From CBDEGK01 sp965237855 (lineage in GTDB: Bacteria; Pseudomonadota; Gammaproteobacteria; Pseudomonadales; Halieaceae), in assembly GCA_965237855.1 (NCBI GenBank), contig CBDEGK010000004.1, forward strand, positions 248,001-312,000: a stretch of DNA of 64,000 nucleotides. Reading direction: 5' to 3'. This document shows positions 43,734 to 52,421 of the stretch, one piece after another; position 1 is the first letter of the stretch, and every line of letters begins with the position of its first letter. The position numbers and the translations under genes were made by a program. The notes beneath the pieces are model-generated. The model was given only the letters and a program-made list of their open reading frames with translations. It had not been told where the DNA came from and did no database searches.

Positions 43734-46670
43734 ATGAAGCAAGTATGGACCGAGACCGAACTGAGCGAGCACTGGACACTCTATGATGACGATTACACCC
43801 TCCTCAAGGGCAAAACTGGGCAGAGTCGATTGGCTCTGGCTGTGCTGCTAAGACATTATCAGCTGTACGCCCGGTTTCCCAAACGAATCGACGAAATCAC
43901 GTCTGTGGTACTGGAGTACCTGGCCTTCCAGGTCGAGGCATCCGTCACTGACCTTGATGATTATGCCTGCCAAAACCGAACGGGGAGCCGACATCGCCGT
44001 GAGATTTTAACATACCTGGGGATTCGGCCATTTGATAAACAAGTGGCAATCCGTTTCCGCACCTGGTTGATTGACAGCGTCTTTCCAGAAGCTCCGGCGC
44101 CATCACATCTGGATGAACTGATTACAGAATGGATGCTACACAACCACCTCGAGCGGCCGGGTGATTACCGCCTGGAACGGATGGTCAGTTCGGCCGAGCG
44201 TACATTTGATGGTCTGCTTTTCCAAAGGATCCACAGTCAGTTGAGCAAAGATGCGCTCGCGCAACTTGACGGTCTTCTTGTGGAAAAGGATGACGTTTCC
44301 GAATTTTCCCGAATTTGTGCCGATATGGGCCCCGTCAGCCTGGACAGTGTACTGCGGGCTGTCGACCGACTCGAGAGGCTACGCAGTCTCGACCTTCCCG
44401 CCGATATTTTGCAGGGCATCAACCCCAAGTTGACCGAACGCTACCGCCAGCGGGCACGGACAGAAAATGCCTGGGAGCTTCGCCGCCACCCTGCAAAGAT
44501 ACGCTATCCGCTGTTGGTCTTTTATTGCGTGCCGCGTGAGGGTGAAATCACTGACAAGCTTGTTGAATTGCTCATCCAGGTGATCCACAAAATCTCGGTG
44601 CGAGCTGAGCGCAAAATCGTCTCAGAGTTGGTCGGCAGCTTTTTCAAGGTGCAGAGCAAGACGACGCTGCTGTTCCGCATTGCTGAAGTCGTGTTGGAGA
44701 ATCCTGATGGCGCCGTCCGTGATGTCGTGTTTCCCGTCGTTAATGAACAAATGATCGAACAACTGGTGAAAGAACATCGTTCAAATGGCCCGGCATACAT
44801 CAACAAGATACACAAGAAAGTTCGCGCGTCCTATGCACAGCATTATCGTCGCATGCTGCCGCGTATTCTCGAGGCATTGGAGTTCCGCTGCAATAATGAG
44901 GCGTGGCGCCCGATCCTGGATGCAATAGACGTTATCAAGACGCACCAGGATCGTCGGGACCGGTACTTTGCCCTTGACGATATCCCGGTCGAGGGCGTAG
45001 TCCGCCAGAAATGGCGAGACATTGTCATCGAAAAGTCGTCCAGTGGAGCCGAGCGAATCAATCGGATCAATTATGAGATCTGTGTACTGCAGGAACTGCG
45101 TGAAAAGCTCCGATGCAAGGAAGTCTGGGTGGTCGGCGCCAAGCACTTTTGCAATCCCGATGACGACCTGCCGACTGACTTTGATATCAATCGTCAGAGT
45201 TATTACGAGGCACTCAATTTGCCGCCCGATGCTGAGACGTTCATCGCCGACATGAAGGGGAAAATGGCGGAGTCGCTCAGTCACCTCAATGAGAATTTGC
45301 CACGAAACGGCGAAGTGGCGATTAAACAAAAGCGTAATAAACCAACTATCTCCGTTACCCCACTGAAAGCACTGCCTGATCCGCCAAATCTGGACGCGTT
45401 AAAGCGGGAGCTTAACCAGAGGTGGCCTGCAACCAGCTTACTCGATGCACTCAAAGAGACTGATTTTAGGGCGGGGTTCACAAAAGCGTTTGCTACTGCC
45501 GCATCGCGGGAAGCCACCCCTCCCGATGAGGTATTACGCCGTCTGCTACTTTCACTTTATGGGCTGGGCACCAATGCGGGATTAAAGTGCCTTGCCAGCG
45601 AACCGCATGGGGTTAGTTACAAAGAGCTCTTGCATACACGTCGCCGTTATATTCACAAGGACAGTCTGCGCGATGCTATCAGGCGTGTGGTGAATGCGAC
45701 TTTGCAGGCGCGCCTGCCACACATCTGGGGTGAGGGGACAACCGCCTGCGCATCCGACTCCACCCAGTTCAGCGCCTGGGATCAGAATCTCATGACCGAG
45801 TGGCATGTCCGCTATGGTGGCCGTGGTGTCATGATCTATTGGCATGTGGATATAAACGCGGTCTGCATTTATTCCCAGCTCAAGCGGTGCTCATCCTCTG
45901 AAGTGGCATCAATGATTGAAGGTGTTCTGCACCACTGCACGGAGATGGAAGTAGAGCGCCAGTATGTGGACAGCCATGGGCAGAGTGTCGTTGCTTTCGC
46001 CTTCTGTCACCTTCTGGGTTTTACGCTGATGCCGCGGTTCAAGGGCATCAACAAGCTCAAGTTGGCACAGCCGGATACCGGGGCTAAAGAGCGTTATCCG
46101 AACCTGGAACCCATCTTCACCAGCAAGGCAATTAACTGGGAGTTGATTGCTCAGCAGTACGATGAACTGGTCAAGTTTACCACGGCCTTGCGAACACGCA
46201 CTGCCGAGGCTGACGCTATCCTGCGCCGTTTCACCCGCAGCAACGTGCAACACCCAACCTACGCAGCGCTTATTGAACTGGGCAGAGCAGTGAAAACTAT
46301 TTTCCTGTGCAATTATCTGGCGTCAGAAGAACTACGCCGGGAGGTCAACACGGGGTTGAATGTGGTTGAACGCTGGAATGGCGTCAATAGCTTCATCTAC
46401 TTTGGCAAGAGTGGAGAGATGGCGACCAATAATCTGGAAGATCAGGAGGTCTCGGCGCTTGCTCTTCACCTGCTACAGGTCAGCCTTGTCTATATAAATA
46501 CCTTAATGATCCAGCAGGTGCTTCGTGAACCGGGATGGATGAATCGCATGACCGAACGTGATATGCGCGCACTGTCACCGTTACCGCACAGTCATTTCAA
46601 TCCCTATGGCGTATTCGATCTCGATATGGAGCGTCGAATACCGCTGGATGAGATGCCGCTGGCGGCTTGA
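43734..46670 (+). CDS. tnpA: Tn3-family transposase
   Basis: 978 residues, the normal length of the family. The N-terminal DUF4158 domain starts near WTLYDDDYTLLKGKTGQSRLALAVLLRHYQLYARFPK. The catalytic DDE domain is in the C-terminal half: Asp675 in CASDSTQF, Asp746 in YVDSHGQS and Glu879 in LNVVERWN, with FIYFGKSGEMATNNLEDQE after it. The frame is intact, so the protein could be active. It binds the terminal repeats and joins the element to a target, giving a cointegrate. The start is 85 bases inside the left repeat, with only a weak ribosome site. Confidence 0.96.
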   Translation: MKQVWTETELSEHWTLYDDDYTLLKGKTGQSRLALAVLLRHYQLYARFPKRIDEITSVVLEYLAFQVEASVTDLDDYACQNRTGSRHRREILTYLGIRPFDKQVAIRFRTWLIDSVFPEAPAPSHLDELITEWMLHNHLERPGDYRLERMVSSAERTFDGLLFQRIHSQLSKDALAQLDGLLVEKDDVSEFSRICADMGPVSLDSVLRAVDRLERLRSLDLPADILQGINPKLTERYRQRARTENAWELRRHPAKIRYPLLVFYCVPREGEITDKLVELLIQVIHKISVRAERKIVSELVGSFFKVQSKTTLLFRIAEVVLENPDGAVRDVVFPVVNEQMIEQLVKEHRSNGPAYINKIHKKVRASYAQHYRRMLPRILEALEFRCNNEAWRPILDAIDVIKTHQDRRDRYFALDDIPVEGVVRQKWRDIVIEKSSSGAERINRINYEICVLQELREKLRCKEVWVVGAKHFCNPDDDLPTDFDINRQSYYEALNLPPDAETFIADMKGKMAESLSHLNENLPRNGEVAIKQKRNKPTISVTPLKALPDPPNLDALKRELNQRWPATSLLDALKETDFRAGFTKAFATAASREATPPDEVLRRLLLSLYGLGTNAGLKCLASEPHGVSYKELLHTRRRYIHKDSLRDAIRRVVNATLQARLPHIWGEGTTACASDSTQFSAWDQNLMTEWHVRYGGRGVMIYWHVDINAVCIYSQLKRCSSSEVASMIEGVLHHCTEMEVERQYVDSHGQSVVAFAFCHLLGFTLMPRFKGINKLKLAQPDTGAKERYPNLEPIFTSKAINWELIAQQYDELVKFTTALRTRTAEADAILRRFTRSNVQHPTYAALIELGRAVKTIFLCNYLASEELRREVNTGLNVVERWNGVNSFIYFGKSGEMATNNLEDQEVSALALHLLQVSLVYINTLMIQQVLREPGWMNRMTERDMRALSPLPHSHFNPYGVFDLDMERRIPLDEMPLAA

Positions 46671-46745
46671 GCTTCCACGGTGAGGTGTTTTGTGTTGTAT
46701 GAGCTTCAGGCCCTATTTTTGGCGAAGAGGACTCAGTTGCCTATC

Positions 46746-46765
46746 TGTTCCGAATATATATTCCG
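46746..46765 (+). promoter_or_regulatory. Resolvase-subsite-like dyad before tnpR
   Basis: TGTTCCGAATATATATTCCG contains the perfect 12-base palindrome GAATATATATTC. It is in the 125-base gap between tnpA and tnpR, the usual place of part of the res site, 30 bases before the tnpR start. A near copy lies before tnpA. Confidence 0.6.
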
Positions 46766-46795
46766 AGACTACCAACTAAAAGAGGAGAATTGCAC

Positions 46796-47356
46796 ATGTT
46801 AATCGGCTATTGCTGGGCCTCAAACACCGGACAGAGCCTTACGAGCCAGCGAGATCAGCTTCTGAAAGCGGGCTGCGAGAAGATCTTTCAAGAGAAATTG
46901 GCGGGCGCTGAGCGCAAGCGTCCACAGCTCGCCAGGCTATTGAATGAGATTCTGAAGGGTGACACGCTGGTGATTACCGGCCTTGATCGATTGGTGCGCA
47001 CCACGCATGATTTACTCGAGATCACCCGGACATTGGATGAGCGGGGTATCGAAATCCGCTCTCTGGGAGAATTGTGGGCGGATACGACAGCTACGACTGG
47101 GCAGTTCTTAGTAACTGTTTTTAAAGGACTTTCTGAGCTTGAACGCAGCCTTATTCGCGGCCGGACCGAGGAAGGTCGCGCGGCTGCGAAAGAACGTGGT
47201 GTGAAATTTGGCCGCAAGCACAAGCTCACTGATTATCAGCGTGGGGAAGTCATACGCATGCTCGAAGAAGGCGTCAGCATTCGCGGTATCGCTCGCCATT
47301 TTAATGTCGGCGTCGCCACCATTGATCGGGTAAAGAACAGTCAGAGGGCTGACTGA
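46796..47356 (+). CDS. tnpR: Serine resolvase/invertase
   Basis: 186 residues. The ATG at 46796 has AGGAG eight bases upstream. The N-terminal catalytic domain has IGYCWASNTGQSLTSQRDQL with Ser9, GDTLVITGLDRLVRTTHDLLE with the two active-site arginines, and LSELERSLIRGRTEEGRAAAKERG, the E helix. The C-terminal helix-turn-helix is EGVSIRGIARHFNVGVATIDRV. In most resolvases the start reads YARVS; here it is YCWAS, so the arginine two before the serine is tryptophan. It should resolve cointegrates, but the change may weaken it. The gene runs to three bases from the right repeat. Confidence 0.93.
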   Translation: MLIGYCWASNTGQSLTSQRDQLLKAGCEKIFQEKLAGAERKRPQLARLLNEILKGDTLVITGLDRLVRTTHDLLEITRTLDERGIEIRSLGELWADTTATTGQFLVTVFKGLSELERSLIRGRTEEGRAAAKERGVKFGRKHKLTDYQRGEVIRMLEEGVSIRGIARHFNVGVATIDRVKNSQRAD

Positions 47357-47359
47357 CCT

Positions 47360-47399
47360 AAAATCTGGCCGATTTGCACAGCTTCGTGGGCACTGGGCC
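47360..47399 (-). repeat. Right terminal inverted repeat of Tn3-family element
   Basis: Reverse complement of the left repeat over all 40 bases. It starts three bases after the tnpR stop at 47354-47356, and the coding frame of the broken amidohydrolase begins right after its outer edge at 47400. Confidence 0.95.
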
Positions 47400-48875
47400 G
47401 GCTATGTGGGGGTTGAGCAATTGGCTGAGATACCAGCAACCAGCGAAGAAGAGATGTTAGCCGCTGTTAAAAAATACGCCGATGAGCACCCCGATGATGA
47501 ATGGCTGCGATTGTGTTGCTGGCCAGTTACCTGGTATGTAAAGGATGGCCAGGGCCCACAAAGGCAGAAATTGGATGCTGTTGTATCGAACCGACCGGTT
47601 TGGTTCGTCAGTGAATGGTGGCATAGCAGCTGGCTGAACTCAGCCGCGCTGGAGGTACTTGGCGTGGATAAAAACACGCCTGACCCCCAACCTGGAGTCG
47701 CCATCTATGCCCGCGATAGCATGGGAGTACCCACAGGCTGGGTAAAGGAAGGCGCGGCCTGGCAACATTTTGCCGAGCAATTTCCCGTCACCGAGGGCGC
47801 CCACCAAAAATCACATGAAGACAATATGATGACCGCCCTGCAAACATTCAGTGAAGCCGGCATAACAACCCTCTACGACGCGGGCAATTTCGGCTTCGAG
47901 GACCTTGTATACGGTTTTATGGCCAAGCTGGAAGCAGAAGGGAGTCTACCTGTTCGCTACGAGGGCACTTATCAAATATTCACACCCGACAGAGCGAAGC
48001 TGGCCATCCCCGCAATGAAACGATACCGGAAGGAATACGGTGGCGAACGCCTGCAGTTCAACACCGTCAAGCTCTTCATGGATGGCATCCACCCAAACCA
48101 CTCCGCCGGCTTGCTAAAGCCCTACGTGGATGATCCATCTTATGTTGGCGACACCATTCTAGGTACTGAGGAGCTTCGTCAGCTGCTGTTGGAGCTGAAT
48201 CAGGAGCAATTTGATCTTCACGTTCACACCAGGGGTGACTTAGCCGTTAGAACGGTGCTGGATGCCCTTGAAGCCGCATCAGGCAGCGTTCAGGGTGATT
48301 TTTACCCCAGGGTCACCATCTCCCATCTAGGCATCATCGAAGCCGCCGATTTGTCCCGGATAAAAGAACTGGGCGTTACCTGCAATTATACGCCGTGGTG
48401 GTTTGACGCACGCCACAACGATCCCATGGAAAGCGCATTAGGCACTGATCGGTACGAGAATATGTACAGGGCGAAGTCGCTTTTCAAGCTGGGTATCAAT
48501 GTGACATTTTCCAGCGACGAATGGTGGGGCGGTGAACGACTGCCTACCTATCTGAATCCCTATTTTGGCATGCAGGTTGGGCATACTCGACAATACCCAA
48601 AGGAATGGCGAGCAGAAGATGATGTGCTCATCAGGCCGCCCATTAACGAGCAGCTGAGCATCGAACAAATGATCATGGGATATACTCTAAACGGTGCTCA
48701 GCAATTACGTATGGAGGACCAGGTGGGCTCCATTGAGACCGGAAAGCTGGCAGACCTGGTGGTACTCAAAGACAACTTGTTTGACATCGATCGCGATGAT
48801 ATCTGGAAAGTGAAACCTGAAGCGGTCTTGATGGAAGGTGAGATTATTCATGGGGCATTGCCCGCGGGCATGTAA
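47400..48875 (+). pseudogene. Amidohydrolase family (YtcJ-like) gene lacking its 5' end
   Basis: The open frame starts at the transposon edge (GYVGVEQLAEIPATSEEEMLAAVKKYADEHPDDEW) and has about 490 residues; a GTG at 47406 is available but without ribosome site. Kept parts include VWFVSEWWHSSWLNSAAL, ITTLYDAGNFG, VKLFMDGIHPNHSAGLLKPY, FDLHVHTRGDLAVRTVLDAL, VTISHLGIIEAADLSRIKELG and LADLVVLKDNLFDIDRDDI. The family normally begins about 100 residues earlier with a signal peptide and the HxH metal motif of PGFVDxHxH. That metal-binding start is missing, so activity is not expected. It was probably exported before truncation. Confidence 0.88.
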
Positions 48876-48905
48876 TTGGTATGACAATCAACTTAGGAAA
48901 AGAAG

Positions 48906-49349
48906 ATGACCTGGAACGTATATCTCTCTGGTGAAATACATACAGACTGGAGACAACAGATAAAGGAGGGTTGTGAGGCACACAATCTGTCTATTCTATT
49001 CACTTCTGCCGTCACCGATCATCAGGTTAGTGACGCTGCAGGTGATTTGCTTGGTGAAGAAGATAACGACTTTTGGCGTGACCACAAATCAGCGAAAGTT
49101 AACGCAATAAGAACGAAAACATTTATTGAGAACTGTGACATTGCTGTAGTTCGCTTCGGAGACAAGTATAAACAGTGGAATGCCGCATTTGATGCGGGTT
49201 GTTGTGCTGCTTCGGGCAAACCCTACATCACCCTTCATAACGAGGACATCATACATCCGCTCAAGGAGGTGGACGCTTCGGCAATGGCATGGGCTACGAC
49301 ACCAGAACAAGTGGTAGAAATACTAAAATATATTCTTACCGAAGAGTGA
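48906..49349 (+). CDS. YtoQ family protein
   Basis: 147 residues matching YtoQ in length and sequence plan: WNVYLSGEIHTDWRQQIKEGCE at the start, FTSAVTDHQVSDAAGDLLGEEDNDFWRDHKSAKVNAIRTKTFIENCDIAVVRFGDKYKQWNAAFDAGCCAASGKPYITLHNEDIIHPLKEVDASA in the middle and a C-terminal helix. The fold is like nucleoside 2-deoxyribosyltransferases (TIR-like Rossmann), but the reaction of YtoQ is not known. It starts 30 bases after the broken amidohydrolase with GGAAAAGAAG upstream, and is followed by a GNAT gene. Confidence 0.9.
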   Translation: MTWNVYLSGEIHTDWRQQIKEGCEAHNLSILFTSAVTDHQVSDAAGDLLGEEDNDFWRDHKSAKVNAIRTKTFIENCDIAVVRFGDKYKQWNAAFDAGCCAASGKPYITLHNEDIIHPLKEVDASAMAWATTPEQVVEILKYILTEE

Positions 49350-49365
49350 AACATAAGATGAGTCG

Positions 49366-49866
49366 ATGAAGATACAGGTAAGAGAGCCGGGCTCTTCAGA
49401 CTTTGAGCTAATGGAGAGACTGATCCTTGCTGAAGGTCCCAACGAATGGAACTACATCACCCAGGAAAGCATTGATTCCCAATTCGAACTGATTCGCGCA
49501 GGACAGGCCTGCGCGGTTCTTCTGGAGGATACTGAAATACTGGGATTCGCGGTGTTGATGTTCGGTACCGCTTGTCCATCCAAGCTGGAGAAATACTGCG
49601 TCCTTGCTGAGATCGCTTACATCGGCGACGTCGTGGTGAGCAGCCTGCACAGCGGCAAGGGTTATGGCAGCGCGCTACTTGAAGCCTCCATTGCAGAGGC
49701 TGAAAGCAGAGGTGTGGCCACCGTCTATATTGAACGACACGAGGAAAACCTGGCTTCAGCGGGCATGATGAAGAAGGCTGGCTTTAGCCTCGTAGAGTGC
49801 TTCCACGATCCCGAAAAACGCAGCGCCGGAACCAGGAATACCGTGGTAATGGCGAGAAGCTCCTAA
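49366..49866 (+). CDS. GNAT family N-acetyltransferase
   Basis: 166 residues. The acetyl-CoA site is in VVSSLHSGKGYGSALLEASIAEAESRGVATVYIERHEENLASAGMMKKAGFSLVE, with the GxGxG/A pyrophosphate loop. The N-terminal part KIQVREPGSSDFELMERLILAEGPNEWNYITQESI is the usual acceptor-binding half. The acceptor is unknown. It lies 16 bases after ytoQ and is convergent with the aminotransferase gene, 18 bases away. Confidence 0.88.
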   Translation: MKIQVREPGSSDFELMERLILAEGPNEWNYITQESIDSQFELIRAGQACAVLLEDTEILGFAVLMFGTACPSKLEKYCVLAEIAYIGDVVVSSLHSGKGYGSALLEASIAEAESRGVATVYIERHEENLASAGMMKKAGFSLVECFHDPEKRSAGTRNTVVMARSS

Positions 49867-49884
49867 CCCCCGTTCAACTCTCAT

Positions 49885-51267
49885 TCAGCTCTCATTCAAC
49901 TCGGCCTCTACCGCCAGCACGCTCTCGCGCAATACACTGACCAGGGTATCAATCTCTTCCCTGGTCAATATTAGTGGCGGAGACAGAATATTGAGATGGC
50001 CGATAGGCCGCACTATTAAGCCCCTCTCCTCACAGGCGTCTGAAATGCGCTTGGAAATATTCACTTCATCCGGCAGCAATTCTTTAGTCTGCTTGTCGGC
50101 CACATACTCCACACACATCATAAAGCGGCAACCTCGGACTTCACCCACATAGGGCAAGTCAGTCAGGGTCTGCAACTGTTGTTCGAAGTACGCTCCCATT
50201 TCACGCACGTGACCACAGATATCTTCCCGCTCCATGATCTCTATGTTCTTCAATGCCACCGCGCAAGACACCGGGTGGCCGGAGTAGGTGAAGCCGTGGC
50301 CAAAACAGGCGCCCTCCCCCGGTTCGCTGATGACATTGAAAATGTCATCGCTGAACAGGGTGGCACCGAGCGGGATGTAACCCGAGGTAATACCCTTGGC
50401 GCACAAAATGATGTCCGGCTGAATACCAAATACATCCTCGCTGGCGAACATATGCCCGAGTCGACCAAACGCGGTTACCACCTCGTCGGAGATATACAGA
50501 ATATCCAACTCGGTACAGCGCTGGCGAATGCGCTGCAGGTAGCCAACGGGAGGTACGATCACACCACCGGATCCCTGTATCGGCTCGGCGAGGAAAGCAC
50601 CGACCTTGTCAGCGCCCAGCTCGGCCACCTTGGCATTAAACTCGGCGACCAGGAAGTCGCAAAAGGCCTCTTCGCTCTGACCCTCTGGCCGGCGATAGGG
50701 ATCGGGCACGGACAGATGGTGAATAAAGTCATCCATGAAATGAAAGTGATTGTCAGTGACATCGCGCTTCTTGCTGAGGGAAATACCCAGGTAGGTACTG
50801 CCGTGATAGGCACTGTCCCTGGCAATAATGTGTTTCTTCTCTGGCATGCCACGGCGGCCCTGGTAGTAGTGAACCAGACGGATCGCCGTGTCATTGGCAT
50901 CGGAGCCACTGCAGGAAAAGAACACGTGATTGATAGAGCCCGGCGCCAGGGCAGCCAATTTGCTGGCCAGTTCCACCGCCGGTGCATTGGTGGTATCAGT
51001 AAAGGCAGAATAATAGGGTAACTGATAGGCCTGTTGCGCCATCGTATCCGCCAATTCTTTACGGCCGTAGCCGACATTCACACACCACATGCCGCCGATA
51101 CCGTCCAGGTAGGCATTGCCATCGGAATCGTAGACGTGGGAGCCCTCCCCGCGCACGATTACCAGGGAACCCTCTTTGGCGAAGGTGTCGAATTCCTGCC
51201 AGGGGTGGACGAAGTGCGCTTTGTCGCGGGCTTTGAGGAATTCGGTATCGAAGTTATCTGCGTTCAT
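49885..51267 (-). CDS. Class III aminotransferase (omega-amine type)
   Basis: 460 residues, PLP-dependent fold type I. SCSGSDANDTAIRLVHYYQGRRG near residue 118, SAYHGSTYLGISLS near 152, the phosphate-site acid in YISDEVVTAFGRLGHMF (Asp261) and the PLP lysine Lys291 in ILCAKGITSGYIPLGA are all there. It resembles SpuC/putrescine or beta-alanine:pyruvate aminotransferases that take the terminal amino group from amines to pyruvate. It is the last gene of the ten-gene operon, overlapping the Rieske gene by ATGA. It probably removes the amine left after demethylation; this is inference. Confidence 0.93.
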   Translation of the reverse strand: MNADNFDTEFLKARDKAHFVHPWQEFDTFAKEGSLVIVRGEGSHVYDSDGNAYLDGIGGMWCVNVGYGRKELADTMAQQAYQLPYYSAFTDTTNAPAVELASKLAALAPGSINHVFFSCSGSDANDTAIRLVHYYQGRRGMPEKKHIIARDSAYHGSTYLGISLSKKRDVTDNHFHFMDDFIHHLSVPDPYRRPEGQSEEAFCDFLVAEFNAKVAELGADKVGAFLAEPIQGSGGVIVPPVGYLQRIRQRCTELDILYISDEVVTAFGRLGHMFASEDVFGIQPDIILCAKGITSGYIPLGATLFSDDIFNVISEPGEGACFGHGFTYSGHPVSCAVALKNIEIMEREDICGHVREMGAYFEQQLQTLTDLPYVGEVRGCRFMMCVEYVADKQTKELLPDEVNISKRISDACEERGLIVRPIGHLNILSPPLILTREEIDTLVSVLRESVLAVEAELNES

Positions 51268-52421
51268 GGTTTATTCAGGGCGTTTTCCACCCACTCCTTG
51301 AAATTTTTAAGGTCATATTCTTCCGGCATCAGCACACCGCGCTGCATCGGCGCGGCATGCATACCACGCTGATTGAGCTCTGAGGCAACGCCATCTTCTT
51401 CAATCACCATCTTGGCGAATTCAGTAACATTGGCCATATCATAATTGGGATCTTCCAGGGCTTCCGCATGGAACAGCCAATCTACCGACAACTGCATGGT
51501 CTCTGGCCCCAACGGCAGTATGCGAACCGTGCGCACATGGTCGGCGTGGGCGCCGATATAGATCGATGGCACTGAGTCCACATAGGTCACGCCACGCTTC
51601 AGGTCTTCTTCGCTGAGCCCTTCGGCAAGCGCATAGCCCTGGGCACTGCCATCCATGGAAAAGGTTTCTACTCCGTCACGGACACCACCCTGGTACGCCG
51701 GGTCGGGGTCATCTACATGATCGCGCCAATCGGGATGATCTTTCGGCTCCAGCAAACCGCGCTTGTATATCGGCACCATTTTTACCAGCTCGCGATGCAC
51801 CCCGGGGCAATGCAGGCACTCGTTGAAGTTGTCCCAGAAGGTCTTCCAATTACAGGCCACAATTCTTTCCCAGCGGTGACCCAGTACCAGGTCAGCGATG
51901 CGAAATTTTTCCAGCTGTTCCCAATCTGCGCTGAAAAGACTGGCCGGGTTCCACTCGGCCGACGGGTCCAAATTCAGGAACACCAGTCCATTCCATTCAC
52001 GTACTGCCACGCGAAACAGGCTGTGGTCGCTTTTATCAAAACCCTCCGGCTCACAAAATGAAGACGTCGAAATCAAGCTGCCATCATCCAGGGCATAGCG
52101 CCAGCGATGGTAGGGACAAGACACTGAGTCAGAACCGAATTTGCCCTCTGATTCGGTGAGCAGGATTGATCCCCGGTGCCGGCAATTGTTGTAGTAAGCA
52201 CCCAGCTCGCCATTTTCGCGACGCACCACCCACAGATTCTGATCGCCGATCTCGAAGGTCCGGTAGGCACCGACCTCCCTGAGTGCTGGCCCCGGGCAGA
52301 CAAACAGCCAGCTTTTCATCCAGATGGCGTCCAACTCGCGCTGATAGTGGTCCGGGTCGTAATACCAGTCTATGGGAAGACCGTATTCAATCTGGTCAAG
52401 TGCATTGTAGTCATCACCCAT
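51264..52421 (-). CDS. Rieske non-heme iron oxygenase alpha subunit
   Basis: 385 residues. The Rieske cluster ligands are Cys80, His82, Cys102 and His105 in NNCRHRGSI and SCPYHRWRY. The mononuclear iron site is in NWKTFWDNFNECLHCPGVHREL with His204 and His209. The sequence type is that of GbcA/carnitine-oxygenase-like enzymes that demethylate or split quaternary amines. The CPYHRW form, with Arg in place of the common Gly, is a minor variant. A reductase is needed but none is in the window. It overlaps the membrane protein gene by eight bases and the aminotransferase gene by four. Confidence 0.92.
   Translation of the reverse strand: MGDDYNALDQIEYGLPIDWYYDPDHYQRELDAIWMKSWLFVCPGPALREVGAYRTFEIGDQNLWVVRRENGELGAYYNNCRHRGSILLTESEGKFGSDSVSCPYHRWRYALDDGSLISTSSFCEPEGFDKSDHSLFRVAVREWNGLVFLNLDPSAEWNPASLFSADWEQLEKFRIADLVLGHRWERIVACNWKTFWDNFNECLHCPGVHRELVKMVPIYKRGLLEPKDHPDWRDHVDDPDPAYQGGVRDGVETFSMDGSAQGYALAEGLSEEDLKRGVTYVDSVPSIYIGAHADHVRTVRILPLGPETMQLSVDWLFHAEALEDPNYDMANVTEFAKMVIEEDGVASELNQRGMHAAPMQRGVLMPEEYDLKNFKEWVENALNKP

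Larger units (their letters stand above)
43610..47399 (+). mobile_element. Tn3-family transposon, 3.79 kb, transposition genes only
   Basis: The element is bounded by 40-base perfect inverted repeats, carries a 978-residue DDE transposase and a serine resolvase in the same direction, and holds no passenger gene. The flanking five bases (AACCT left, GGCTA right) are not a duplication, and the two flanking genes are unrelated fragments. So the ends no longer mark a simple insertion. Tn3 elements move by replicative transposition with cointegrate resolution at a res site. Confidence 0.93.

Noticed and set aside
43605..47404. Five-base target-site duplication of the transposon
   Set aside because: Flanks AACCT and GGCTA differ, and shifting the borders by one or two bases does not give a match.
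49866..49915. Short tandem repeat CTCATTCA(A/G)CT at the end of the aminotransferase gene
   Set aside because: Only about two and a half units of 11 bases, partly coding; too short to interpret.
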